Part shown: positions 6,970 through 15,759 of the stretch, piece by piece
Layout of the letters: the number at the start of each line of letters is the position of its first letter
Position numbering within the stretch: the stretch's first letter is position 1
From: Planctomycetaceae bacterium
GTDB lineage: Bacteria; Planctomycetota; Planctomycetia; Pirellulales; UBA1268
DNA: 32,236 nucleotides
Direction: 5' to 3'
Assembly (NCBI GenBank): GCA_005791575.1
Contig: SXWA01000038.1
Coordinates: forward strand, 1-32,236
Notes under the pieces: generated by a model
The model's database searches: none
The model's input: the letters and a program-made list of their open reading frames with translations, nothing else
Told to the model about the DNA's origin: nothing
Translations under genes and position numbers: made by a program

Positions 6970-9729
6970 ATGTCGTCTGCACGAACTGTGGTTCGGTCCT
7001 TGGCCGGTGCGCTCGTCCTGGTGCCGCTGGTCGCCCTCGTTGCCGGCCTGGGATTCCCGGGCTCGATGGCGATCGCTGACGAGGGGATGTGGCTCTACAG
7101 CCATCCGCCGCGCGAGCGGCTCAAGCGCGAGCACGGCGTCGAGCTCTCCTCCGACTGGCTGACGCACCTGCAACAGTCCTCGGTGCGCTTCAATTCGGGC
7201 GGTTCGGGGTCGTTCGTCTCCGCCGACGGTCTCGTGCTCACCAACCACCACGTCGGGGCCGATTCCCTGCAGAAGCTCGGTGACGAGCGGCACGACTACT
7301 ACCGCGACGGCTTCATCGCCGCCCGGCGCGAGGACGAATTGAAGTGCCTCGACCTCGAGCTCAATGTCCTGGTGTCGATCGAGGATGTGACCGCCACGGT
7401 GGAGGCGGTGGTGACGCCGGGCATGGGGGCCGACGCCGCGTTCGCCGCGCGGCGCAAGGCGATGGCGGAGATCGAGCAGGCGTCGCTGGCGGCGACCGGC
7501 CTGCGGAGCGACGTGGTCACGCTCCACCAGGGGGGCGCCTACCACCTCTACCGGGCCAGGAAATACACCGACGTCCGTCTCGTCTTCGCACCGGAACGGC
7601 AGATCGCCTTCTTCGGCGGCGATGCCGACAACTTCGAGTATCCGCGCTACAACCTCGACATGTGCCTGTTCCGCGCCTACGAGAACGGGGCGCCCGCCAA
7701 GGTGCCGCACCATCTCGTCTGGGCATCGACACCGGTGGCGGAGGGGGATCTCGTCTTCGTCTCGGGCCACCCCGGCCACACCGACCGGGCCAACACGATG
7801 CGCGAACTGGTGGCGATGCGCGACCGGCAGATGCCCTGGTCGCTCGCCGCGCTCAATCGGCTCGAGGTCCTCTACACCTCGTACGCCGGGCAGGGGCCGG
7901 AACAGGCGCGGCAGGCGGCCGACGACCTGTTCGGCGTGCAGAACTCGCGGAAGGCCCGGCTCGGGGTCTACGCCGGCCTCCTCGATCCACGGATCATGGC
8001 GGCCAGGCGCGCCGCCGAGGAGCGCGACCGGGCCGCGGTCGCGAAGCGGGCCACCCCCGGCACGCCAACGCCGTACGCGCGGATCGAGGAAGTGGAGAAA
8101 GAGCTCGACGCGGTGGCCCGGCGCCACAGCCTGCTCGAGGCGGGCGCCGCCTTCAACAGCAAGTACTTCGCCAATGCGAAGACGATCCTCCGCGCCGCCG
8201 ACGAGGCGGCCAAGGGAAGCGGTGAGCGGCTCCGCGAGTTCCGCGACTCCAACCGGGAGTCGCTCGAGATGCAGCTCTTCTCCAAGGAGCCGATCCACGA
8301 CGACCTCGAGATCGCCAAGCTCACCGACTCGCTCTCGTTTTTCGCCGCATCTCTCGGCGGCGACGACCCGCTCGTGCAGAAGGTGCTGGCGGGGAAGGCG
8401 CCGCGCGAGCGGGCCACCGAGCTCGTCCGCGGCAGCCATCTCGGCACGCGCCCGACCCCGGCGGGCGCGGCCCCGCTCCCCGACACGCGCCGCGAGCTCT
8501 ACGACGCCGGCCGCGCGGGGGGCAGGGCGGCGGTGGAGAAGGGGGGCGACCCGATGGTGGCCCTGGCGGCACTGGTCGACGACGAGGCACGCCGCCTGCG
8601 GGCGATCGTCGAGAAGGCCGGGGAGGTGAAGCGTCAGGCCCACGCCGAGATCACGCGGGCCCGGTTCGCCACGGAGGGTGAATCGCTCTATCCCGATGCC
8701 ACGTTCACCCTCCGCCTCGCCTACGGCACCGTGAAGGGCTACCGCCAGGACGAGCGCACCGTCCCGGCGCACACCACCTATGCCGGCCTCTTCGACCGGG
8801 CCGACGAGAAGCGTGAGACGCCCCCCTTCGACCTGCCCGCCCGGTGGCGTGAGCAGCGGGCGACGCTCGAGAAGGACGACGCCTTCCTCCGCACGCCGTT
8901 CAACTTCGTCTGCACCGCCGACATCATCGGCGGCAACTCCGGCAGTCCCGTCGTCAATACCAAGGGGGAACTCGTCGGCCTGATCTTCGACGGCAACATC
9001 CACTCGCTCGTCCTCGACGTGGCCTACGACGACGCCCTCGCCCGGGCGGTGAGCGTGGATGCCGCCGGGATGCTCGCGGCGTTGGAGAAGGTCTACGGGG
9101 CCACCGACCTCGTGCGTGAGCTGCGCGGACCGGCTCCACCGGCCCGGGCCGCTGCCGCCGACGGCTGGAAGCCCCTCTTCGACGGCGAGGCGCTCGGCGG
9201 CTGGCGGAGCACGGCGTTCGGCGGCGAGGGGGAGGTGCGCGTCGACGACGGGTCGATCCGCATCGGCATCGGTGCCGACATGAGCGGGATCACCTGGACG
9301 AAGGACTTTCCCCGGCAGCACTACGAATTCGCCTGCGAGGCGCAGCGTGTCGACGGCAGCGACTTCTTCTGCGGGGTCACGTTCCCGGTCGGCGACGATC
9401 CCTGCAGTTTCATCGTCGGCGGCTGGGGTGGCGGGGTGATCGGCCTGTCGAACATCGACGGCCGCGACGCCGCCCATAACGACACGACGCAGTTCCGCGA
9501 ATTCAAGAACCAGCGCTGGTACGCGATCCGGGTGCGCGTCACGCCGGAGCGGATCGAGTGCTTCATCGACGACGAGCAGGTGGTCAACCAGGATCTCGAC
9601 GGTCGTACCATTTCGGTGCGGCCGGAGGTGATCCCCTCCAAGCCGCTGGGTATCGCCACCTATGCGACGGCGGCCAAGATCCGCGGGATCCGCTGGCGGC
9701 CGCTGCCGGCGGGAGACCGCGCTGAATAG
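6970..9729 (+). CDS. Exported S46-family dipeptidyl-peptidase fused to a DUF1080 domain
   Basis: A 919-residue exported protein with an N-terminal signal peptide (hydrophobic ALVLVPLVALVAGLGF, cut near AIADEG). Residues about 38-715 form a complete S46 peptidase: SGSFVSADGLVLTNHH (His93/94), FFGGDADNFEYPRYNLD (Asp region, about 218-230), SGHPGHTDR, and nucleophile Ser657 in GGNSGSPV. The position of the DPP11 specificity Arg673 is Gly675 here (IFDGN), the DPP7 type, suggesting hydrophobic rather than acidic P1 residues. After a short linker, residues about 730-915 are a DUF1080 (3-keto-disaccharide hydrolase/LamG-like) domain beginning GWKPLFDGEALGGW. Family length for S46 alone is about 700, so the extra domain is a genuine fusion. 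The ATG has GGTGGAG upstream; the TAG stop is the first codon of a 25-bp repeat array. Confidence 0.9.
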   Translation: MSSARTVVRSLAGALVLVPLVALVAGLGFPGSMAIADEGMWLYSHPPRERLKREHGVELSSDWLTHLQQSSVRFNSGGSGSFVSADGLVLTNHHVGADSLQKLGDERHDYYRDGFIAARREDELKCLDLELNVLVSIEDVTATVEAVVTPGMGADAAFAARRKAMAEIEQASLAATGLRSDVVTLHQGGAYHLYRARKYTDVRLVFAPERQIAFFGGDADNFEYPRYNLDMCLFRAYENGAPAKVPHHLVWASTPVAEGDLVFVSGHPGHTDRANTMRELVAMRDRQMPWSLAALNRLEVLYTSYAGQGPEQARQAADDLFGVQNSRKARLGVYAGLLDPRIMAARRAAEERDRAAVAKRATPGTPTPYARIEEVEKELDAVARRHSLLEAGAAFNSKYFANAKTILRAADEAAKGSGERLREFRDSNRESLEMQLFSKEPIHDDLEIAKLTDSLSFFAASLGGDDPLVQKVLAGKAPRERATELVRGSHLGTRPTPAGAAPLPDTRRELYDAGRAGGRAAVEKGGDPMVALAALVDDEARRLRAIVEKAGEVKRQAHAEITRARFATEGESLYPDATFTLRLAYGTVKGYRQDERTVPAHTTYAGLFDRADEKRETPPFDLPARWREQRATLEKDDAFLRTPFNFVCTADIIGGNSGSPVVNTKGELVGLIFDGNIHSLVLDVAYDDALARAVSVDAAGMLAALEKVYGATDLVRELRGPAPPARAAAADGWKPLFDGEALGGWRSTAFGGEGEVRVDDGSIRIGIGADMSGITWTKDFPRQHYEFACEAQRVDGSDFFCGVTFPVGDDPCSFIVGGWGGGVIGLSNIDGRDAAHNDTTQFREFKNQRWYAIRVRVTPERIECFIDDEQVVNQDLDGRTISVRPEVIPSKPLGIATYATAAKIRGIRWRPLPAGDRAE

Positions 9730-9826
9730 CTGGGCGGGAGGACCCGCGGGATAGCTGGGCGGGAGGACCCGCGGGATAGCTGGGCGGGAGGACCCGCGGG
9801 ATAGCTGGGCGGGAGGACCCGCGGGA
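9727..9826 (+). repeat. Four perfect 25-bp tandem repeats
   Basis: Units at 9727-9751, 9752-9776, 9777-9801 and 9802-9826 are identical. Each begins TAGCTGGGCGGG, continues AGGACCC and ends GCGGGA. The first unit begins with the TAG stop codon of the peptidase gene, and the last ends seven bases before the ATG of the next gene. Each unit can form the hairpin GCGGG-AGGA-CCCGC and carries a Shine-Dalgarno-like GGGAGGA. There are no spacers, so this is not a CRISPR array. Confidence 0.95.
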
Positions 9827-9833
9827 GTGAGCG

Positions 9834-10562
9834 ATGGATGCTGATCGCCCGGGCAGACCTGCAGAGGGGCCCGACAAGCTGCGCCGGCAGATCGCCACCG
9901 AGGCAGCGCGGCTGCTGGCCGGGGGTGGGGATTCGCATCGGGCCCGTCTCCGTGCCGCGCGGCGAGTCGCCCGTGGGTGGGTGCCGGAGGAGCGCCTTCC
10001 GGACCACGGCGAGATCCGCCGGGCCGTGGGGCAGGAACTCGCCGGCGCCGCCAGCGATCCACCGCCGCTCGCCGGCGACCGTTTCGACGACATCGCGGTG
10101 CTGGTGCGGATGCTGGCGACCGTGAAGCAGGATCCGGTGAAGCATCCGGAGGGGGACGCACTCGAACACACGCTCCAGGTGTTCGAACTCGTGCGCGCCG
10201 AACGCCCCTACGACGAGGAGCTCCTCACGGCGGCGCTGGTCTTCAACGTGGGCCGGGCCATCGACCGCGGCGACCCGGTGGCCGCGGCGCTGGAGGCACT
10301 CGATGGCCTGGTGACGGAGCGCACCCGGTGGCTGGTGGAGGCGCTGCCGGCAGCGCGGGCCCATGCCGCCGGCACGCTCGGGCAGCGGGCCCGGGCCCGG
10401 CTCGAGGCCCATCCCGATTTCGCCGAGGTGGAGATGCTCGCCGCGGCGGATCGCCATGGCCGCGTGCGCGGTGGCGTCAGTCCAACGCTCGACGAGGCGA
10501 TCGCGCTGCTCCGCGGCCTCGACGCGGGAGCCGACGACATCCGCGAGGAGGGGGCCGGCTGA
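9834..10562 (+). CDS. HD-fold protein with eroded metal site
   Basis: A soluble 242-residue protein. The central part (about residues 95-215) resembles planctomycete HD-domain proteins: a first His in HPEGDALEHTLQVFE, a helix ending VFNVGRAIDRGDPVAAALEAL, and a last Asp in AAADRHGR. In active HD hydrolases the second position reads HD (as in LLHDVGKAID), but here it is FN. The expected downstream histidines are replaced in LVEALPAARAH. A functional metal centre is therefore unlikely and the protein may be a pseudoenzyme. The ATG at 9834 lies seven bases beyond the repeat array, whose last GCGGGA can serve as a weak ribosome binding site; a GTG at 9827 is in another frame. The HD assignment is by motif recall and moderately certain. 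Confidence 0.7.
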   Translation: MDADRPGRPAEGPDKLRRQIATEAARLLAGGGDSHRARLRAARRVARGWVPEERLPDHGEIRRAVGQELAGAASDPPPLAGDRFDDIAVLVRMLATVKQDPVKHPEGDALEHTLQVFELVRAERPYDEELLTAALVFNVGRAIDRGDPVAAALEALDGLVTERTRWLVEALPAARAHAAGTLGQRARARLEAHPDFAEVEMLAAADRHGRVRGGVSPTLDEAIALLRGLDAGADDIREEGAG

Positions 10563-10712
10563 CCGTGCGGGCGGATCGATTCCGCCGTCGGTGAGCGGAG
10601 CGTGGGTGGCCGACGGGGGCACGACGCGGGAAGGGGAACTGACGTTGACGCGCCGACCGCTGGCGCGAGACAACCCCACCCCCTTGGTTCCCGCTCCCTC
10701 CGCGGGTTTCGC

Positions 10713-12026
10713 ATGATCGCTCCCGCCCTCCGCGAGCAGCGGATCGCAGTCATCCTGCCGGCTGCTTACCTCGGCGGCACCCTGCGCCTGGTGCTCAACC
10801 TCGTCCGGCATGTCGCTTCGCGCGAATCGACACGCGTCGTGTTCGCCGTGCCCGCCGAGCACGTGGCCACGATCGAAGACGAGCTGGCGGCGCTGCGGGC
10901 CGATTGCCCGCATGTCGAGGTGCGCGGCTTCCGCTGGCGGTGCCTCGATCGGGATGCGGCGGTGTGCTGTGCGACGGCGGCCGGGCTCGAGGTGGGCGAC
11001 TACATCTCGACCACATACCAGATTCCCACCGATGCCGGCACGTCCTTCTGCGACTGCGACTTCTGGTTCTTCGTCTCTGATCGCCTGGCCGCACCGCTCA
11101 TCCCGCTGCGACCCTACGGGGTGCTCGTCACCGATCACCTGCAGCGCTACGTGCCGGAGATCTTCGAGCCGGCGATGTACCGGAACCACGACTCCGTCCC
11201 CTGGAACTTCCTGCGCACCGTCCGCAACGCCGACGTGGTGGTGGCCACGAGCGCCGGCACCGCCGACGACGTCATGACGTATGCCGGTGCGCTCGGGCGG
11301 ATGGTCCGCATGCCGACCACGGTCGACATCGATCATTTCCTGCGACTGGCGGCAAACCCGGCGGCGTCGGAGGAACGTGCGGCGGAACCGTACTTCGTCT
11401 GGGTCACCAACTCGTCGGAGCACAAGAACCACCGGCGCATGCTGCGGGCGCTCAGGCAATATTACCAGGTGCCCGGTGGCCGGCTCGACGTGGTGGTCAC
11501 CGGGCTGTGGACCGATCTCTTCGATCCCGACCTGCCCGCGGAGCGGATCGGCGATCGGCGTGCGGTGTGGGATTGTGCATACGTTCGCGAGATCCGCGAA
11601 CTGATCCGCACGACGCTCGGCGGGTGTCGGCACCGTATCCACCTGCGCGGCGCACTGAGTGACGCGGAGTACGTGCGCGTCGTCCGCGGTGCCCGTTTCC
11701 TGGTGCACAACGTCCTCGCCGACAACGGCACCTACAGCGTGGTCGAAGCGGCGATCCTCGGGCGTCCGTCGATGTCGAGCGACTACCCGCAGATGCGGGA
11801 GATCGACCGGGATTTCGGCCTGGGAATGCGCTTCTTCGATGCCTACGACGCGCAGGACACGGCCCGCGCGCTCCGCGACGGCGAATCACTTCCGGCGGCG
11901 GCGCGGCCGTCGGGCGAGATGGAGGCGATCATCCGCCGCCACGGCTGGCGGGCGCTGGATGACGCGCTCGTCACCGCGATCCGTGACGCGATCGACTCCC
12001 CCCGGCGTGCCGTCACCTTCCTCTGA
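10713..12026 (+). CDS. GT-B glycosyltransferase (GT4-like)
   Basis: A 437-residue cytoplasmic or membrane-associated sugar transferase. The N-terminal Rossmann half begins IAVILPAAYLGGTLRLVLNLV. The C-terminal half has the donor-binding layout: PYFVWVTNSSEHKNHRRML (the start of the Glycos_transf_1 domain with the N-K region), LRGALSDAEYVRVVRGARFLV, and DNGTYSVVEAAILGRPSMSS. In this last motif the usual E-x7-E reads D-x7-E. An unusual Cys-rich segment, SFCDCDFWFFVSD, sits in the middle. The ATG at 10713 lacks a clear ribosome binding site, and the frame is open a further 37 codons upstream without sequence resemblance to the family. It is followed within 32 bp by a second glycosyltransferase, suggesting joint action on one glycan; donor and acceptor are unknown. 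Confidence 0.82.
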   Translation: MIAPALREQRIAVILPAAYLGGTLRLVLNLVRHVASRESTRVVFAVPAEHVATIEDELAALRADCPHVEVRGFRWRCLDRDAAVCCATAAGLEVGDYISTTYQIPTDAGTSFCDCDFWFFVSDRLAAPLIPLRPYGVLVTDHLQRYVPEIFEPAMYRNHDSVPWNFLRTVRNADVVVATSAGTADDVMTYAGALGRMVRMPTTVDIDHFLRLAANPAASEERAAEPYFVWVTNSSEHKNHRRMLRALRQYYQVPGGRLDVVVTGLWTDLFDPDLPAERIGDRRAVWDCAYVREIRELIRTTLGGCRHRIHLRGALSDAEYVRVVRGARFLVHNVLADNGTYSVVEAAILGRPSMSSDYPQMREIDRDFGLGMRFFDAYDAQDTARALRDGESLPAAARPSGEMEAIIRRHGWRALDDALVTAIRDAIDSPRRAVTFL

Positions 12027-12057
12027 GAACGCGGCGGTTACCCCGTCGCGGCCGACG

Positions 12058-13722
12058 ATGACCTTTCTCCCGTCCGGTCGAGACGACGACGAGCAGGCGC
12101 GTGTCGCCGTGCGGGGCGACGACACGCCCGTCGCGGTGCGGCCGCAACGCACGCATCGGGTGGGGATCTGGTTGCAACTCGCCGATGGGTCGCTCGCCGA
12201 TGGCCATGGGGAAGGGCTCATTCGCTGGATCCGGGGGCTCGTCGGCGGGTTCGATCGTCTTCCCGAGGTGGACACCATCGTGATTCCCTGCGCGCGGGGA
12301 TCGCGCTCGCTCGTCGAGGCCCTGTTCGCCGGCATGGATGCGGACTCGCCGCCCGACGGTCCGCCACGCCTGCTGTCGCCGAAGCTGCGGATCGTGGCTG
12401 TCGGCCGGGACCACGGCCGTGCGCGGCAGTGGCACGACTGGTTCACGAGCCGACGCGGCAGGCTGAAGGAGCGGCTTGCAGGGTTCGGTGTGACGGCCAA
12501 TCCGCTCACCTGGTCAGCCGGCCTGCGGCCGCTGGTCGCCACGGTTCCCTCGTCGCTCGGTCTGGTGCTGACGCTGATCGGGCGCGTGTGGAGGATCGCC
12601 GTCACGACGGCGCGACTCGTCGGACTGGAGGTGGTTCGCCCTGTCGTGCCCCGCCCCCGACCCGTGTTCGACGACATGGCGGCCGATCTCCATGGCCGCA
12701 CCGGCGAGACCCTCTGGATCGTACCGAACCCCGCGTGGGGGGCTGCGGCCGGCCTTCCCGGCCGGGTCGTGGTCAACGCCGCCGACATCGTCTACCGGGA
12801 GTTCCCTCTGATCGACGTGCCCGCGGACGTCATCCGGGCACACCAGGCGAGCCTCGCCACGCTCGCGGAGCGAGCGGAAGCCGTCGTCTGCTTTTCTCGG
12901 CATGTGGCGGAGCGGCAGGTCGGGCCGGTGGTCGGCGGGATCGCGAAGCGGATCGCAGTCGTGCCCCACGCCCCGTTCACGACGACTTTGTCGGGGCTCG
13001 ACGACACCGCGTCGCGGCGACTGCTGGCGGAGGACCTGCGCCGCCATTTCGCGACGTCGGCGAACGGGCGGCCGCACCGGTTCTTCTGTGATTTCCCCTT
13101 CGAGCAGATCGAGTACCTGCTCGTGTCGAGCAAGTGCCGGCCCTACAAGAACTACGCCGGCGTGCTCCAGGCCTACGAGCGCATCCTGCGGCGGCACCGC
13201 CGCCGTGTGAAACTGGTCGTGACCGGGGTCCTGTCGGCCAACCCGGAGTTGGCCGCAGACCTGCACCGCCGTGGACTGGTGTTCGACGTGATCGAGGCGG
13301 CGAACGTGCCGGAGGCGGTCCATGCGCGATTGATCCGGCATGCTCGGGCGCTCGTGATTCCGACGTTTTTCGAGGGGGCGATGCCGTTCGGGTTCGCCGA
13401 AGCGGTCGGCCTCGGCACGCCCGTCGCGTTCAGCCGTATCCCGGTGGTCGAGGAGGTACTGACCGCCGCCGAATTCGACGTACCCGAGTCGTTCGAACCC
13501 ACCGACGTCGAGGCGATGGTGCGGTCGATCCTCCACGTGCTCGATCATCCCGCCGACGTGCTCGCCCGGCAGCGGCGGGTGCTCGAGCGGTTCCGCGAGC
13601 GCACCTGGGCCGACGTGGCGGCGGAGTATCTGGCCTGTGGCGGTATCGCCGAGGCGCCGCGCTGGAGCCTGCCGGGGATCGTCGGGCGGCTCGGCCGGCG
13701 GCCGCACGCGAAGGCGGGCTGA
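12058..13722 (+). CDS. GT4-family glycosyltransferase
   Basis: A 554-residue GT-B glycosyltransferase. The N-terminal part (about 1-330) includes a hydrophobic stretch, VPSSLGLVLTLIGRVWRIAV, that may touch the membrane. The C-terminal Glycos_transf_1 domain shows YLLVSSKCRPYKNYAGVLQAY, VKLVVTGVLS, LIRHARALVIPTFFEGAMP and FGFAEAVGLGTPVAFSRIP. The two conserved glutamates are eight residues apart (E-x8-E) instead of seven. The ATG at 12058 has no obvious ribosome binding site; an in-frame GTG near 12008 would overlap the end of the preceding gene and imply coupling. It pairs with the upstream glycosyltransferase and converges with the molybdopterin oxidoreductase 38 bp away. Confidence 0.85.
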   Translation: MTFLPSGRDDDEQARVAVRGDDTPVAVRPQRTHRVGIWLQLADGSLADGHGEGLIRWIRGLVGGFDRLPEVDTIVIPCARGSRSLVEALFAGMDADSPPDGPPRLLSPKLRIVAVGRDHGRARQWHDWFTSRRGRLKERLAGFGVTANPLTWSAGLRPLVATVPSSLGLVLTLIGRVWRIAVTTARLVGLEVVRPVVPRPRPVFDDMAADLHGRTGETLWIVPNPAWGAAAGLPGRVVVNAADIVYREFPLIDVPADVIRAHQASLATLAERAEAVVCFSRHVAERQVGPVVGGIAKRIAVVPHAPFTTTLSGLDDTASRRLLAEDLRRHFATSANGRPHRFFCDFPFEQIEYLLVSSKCRPYKNYAGVLQAYERILRRHRRRVKLVVTGVLSANPELAADLHRRGLVFDVIEAANVPEAVHARLIRHARALVIPTFFEGAMPFGFAEAVGLGTPVAFSRIPVVEEVLTAAEFDVPESFEPTDVEAMVRSILHVLDHPADVLARQRRVLERFRERTWADVAAEYLACGGIAEAPRWSLPGIVGRLGRRPHAKAG

Positions 13723-13760
13723 ACACGTGGAGCCGGTCCACGCCGCACCACCTCCCCTTG

Positions 13761-15731
13761 TCACGTGCGGTCGGGTGTCGGGGTGTCATCGTCCGGCACG
13801 GGCAGGAGCCGCACCGGGGTGTCGTGGTAGACGGCGCAGCCTCCGGCATCGGTCTCGGCGGCGCGAACCAGGGCGTTGGCGCAGCGGCCCGCCGAGAGCC
13901 ATCCCCCTTTCTCCATCAGGAGCACGTCGCGGCGCTGCCGGGAGTCGAAGCGGAGGCGGACGACGAGGCTGGCGATCTCCGATTCCACGCGAGCGAGATC
14001 GCCGTCGGCGAATCCGAGCGCGGCAGCGGGGTGGACGACCGCCGTCGCCGGCCCCACCTGCTGGCCGGGGAGCCACTGCGACGCCTGCGACCGCTCGGTG
14101 GCCAGGGCCATCAGCAGCAGGGGGCGGAGGGCCGTTCCGGCCGGCGCGTCGAGCGGCAACTCGGTCACCAGGTTGGCCCGGCCAGTCGGCGTGGCGAAGC
14201 GGCGGTCGGGGGTGGTGATCAGCGGTGCCAGCGGGTTGCGCACCGGACCACGGCGCAGGTCGTCGAGCGATGCACCGCGGTCGGCGACCTTCGCCAGGAG
14301 CCGGCGCTTCCAGGCCTCTTCGTCGGCGGAGAACTCCTCCGCCAGCCCGGTGCGCAGCGCCAGTTCCTGGATGATCCGGTGGTCGCTCCGCACGCCGTCG
14401 GGAGGGGGCACGACCGGGCGCGACTCGACGAGCCAGTGGTGGCCGTAGGCGCCGAGGAGATCGTCTTCCTCGAGTAGCGTCGTCGTCGGCAGCACGTAGT
14501 GGGCGTGGCGCGCCGAGTCGGTCAGGAACGAGTCGACCACCACGGTGAGCTCGCGGCTCGCGAGCGCCTCGGCGACGGCGTGCGACTCCGGGAGCATCGC
14601 CACCGGATTGGCGGCGGTGATCCACACGGCACGGATCGGCGGCTCGCGCGCCTCGAGGATCGCCGGACCGAGACGCGCCTCGGGGAGCCGGCGCGGAGGA
14701 GGGGATGCGCTGCCGGTGAACGACAGATCGAACGCCCCGCGCCGCTTGAAATAGTACGACACACCCCCGCCGGGAATGCCGATGTTGCCCGAGATCGCCC
14801 CGAGCGCGTCGAGTGCGCGCACGGTGGCACTGCCGTGCCGGCGGCGCTGCATCCCCCAGCCGATGAGCAGCGCCGCCGGCTTGGCGGCATAGGCGAGAGC
14901 GAGCTCGCGGAGCAGCTCCGGGGCGACGTCGGCCAGCCCCGCCCACTCGTCGAGCGACCGCGACAGCGCCAGCGCCCGGAAGGCGGGGAGGCCGTCGCAG
15001 CAGTCGGCGGCATGCGGGTCGGCGGCGCCCGTCGCGAACAGTTCGCGCGCCACGCCGAGGGCGAGGGGAATGTCGCCACCGGGGCGCGGCTGCACGAACA
15101 GGTCGCAGATCGTCGCCGTGCGGTGGCAGATCGGATCGACCGCCACGAGCCGCGCCCCACGCTTCCGCGCCTCGAGCACGACCGGGATCAGGTGGACCCC
15201 CGAGACATGGAGGTTCTTGCCCCAGAGGACGATCGTGCGGCTGTTGAGGAGGTCGAACAGGTCGTGGCTCTCCTCGTCGCCGAAGTCGATCATCTGCGCC
15301 GCGTCGCCGGCACCGGTGCAGACGTCCCCCGACTTCACGCTCACCGGACCGAAACGGGCGAAGTAGTGGTCGACCACTTCCTTGAGCAGGCCCATCGAGC
15401 CGCCGCAGCGGTAGTGGAGGATCGCGGCCGGACCGCTCTCGGCGCGGATCCGCAGCAGCCGCGATGCGATGTCGTCGAGGGCTTCGTCCCAGCCCACCGG
15501 CTCGAACGAGTCACCGCGGCGACGGAGCGGCGTCGTCAGCCGGTCGGGGTGGTATTGCCGTTCGAGGAACCGGCTGGTGCGGTGGCAGAGGAAGCCGCGC
15601 GTCACCGGATGGTCGGGGTCGCCGGCGAGCCGTGTGATCCGCCCGTCCTCGACGGTGGCGACGATACCGCAGGCATCGGGGCAGTCGCGGTTGCAGGCGG
15701 TACGCCGGTGCTCGGCGGCGGATTCGCTCAC
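13761..15731 (-). CDS. Molybdopterin-dependent oxidoreductase, FeS-containing
   Basis: A 656-residue catalytic subunit of the DMSO-reductase superfamily. The N-terminal 4Fe-4S binding cysteines are at 13, 17, 21 and 49 (CNRDCPDAC and GFLCHR). VLWGKNLHVSGVHL and ARLVAVDPICHRTATICD are typical of the MGD-binding Molybdopterin domain. A Cys in SGDVCTGAGDAAQ is a candidate Mo ligand. The C-terminal molydop-binding domain includes PTGRANLVTELP. There is no Tat signal, so it is probably cytoplasmic. No electron-transfer subunit, chaperone or cofactor gene lies nearby, so its substrate cannot be assigned; the family includes formate dehydrogenase-like and polysulfide or assimilatory nitrate reductase-like enzymes. 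GTG at 15731 is chosen because the Cys motif starts 12 residues later. The frame is open upstream only as antisense-type noise within the CotH gene. Confidence 0.87.
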   Translation of the reverse strand: MSESAAEHRRTACNRDCPDACGIVATVEDGRITRLAGDPDHPVTRGFLCHRTSRFLERQYHPDRLTTPLRRRGDSFEPVGWDEALDDIASRLLRIRAESGPAAILHYRCGGSMGLLKEVVDHYFARFGPVSVKSGDVCTGAGDAAQMIDFGDEESHDLFDLLNSRTIVLWGKNLHVSGVHLIPVVLEARKRGARLVAVDPICHRTATICDLFVQPRPGGDIPLALGVARELFATGAADPHAADCCDGLPAFRALALSRSLDEWAGLADVAPELLRELALAYAAKPAALLIGWGMQRRRHGSATVRALDALGAISGNIGIPGGGVSYYFKRRGAFDLSFTGSASPPPRRLPEARLGPAILEAREPPIRAVWITAANPVAMLPESHAVAEALASRELTVVVDSFLTDSARHAHYVLPTTTLLEEDDLLGAYGHHWLVESRPVVPPPDGVRSDHRIIQELALRTGLAEEFSADEEAWKRRLLAKVADRGASLDDLRRGPVRNPLAPLITTPDRRFATPTGRANLVTELPLDAPAGTALRPLLLMALATERSQASQWLPGQQVGPATAVVHPAAALGFADGDLARVESEIASLVVRLRFDSRQRRDVLLMEKGGWLSAGRCANALVRAAETDAGGCAVYHDTPVRLLPVPDDDTPTPDRT

Positions 15732-15759
15732 GGCTCGGTCTCGCGGAGGACGGACTGGA

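Noticed and set aside
9727-9826. CRISPR array
   Set aside because: The units are directly adjacent with no variable spacers, and no cas genes are present.
5275-10161. 1628-codon minus-strand open frame
   Set aside because: Only the last 512 codons (from 6813) are yifB. The rest is antisense to the peptidase gene and crosses the 25-bp repeats. High GC3 removes stop codons in this frame, and the sequence is low-complexity.
9660-11708. 682-codon minus-strand open frame
   Set aside because: Antisense to the HD-fold and glycosyltransferase genes, which have recognisable motifs. The frame also passes through the tandem array.
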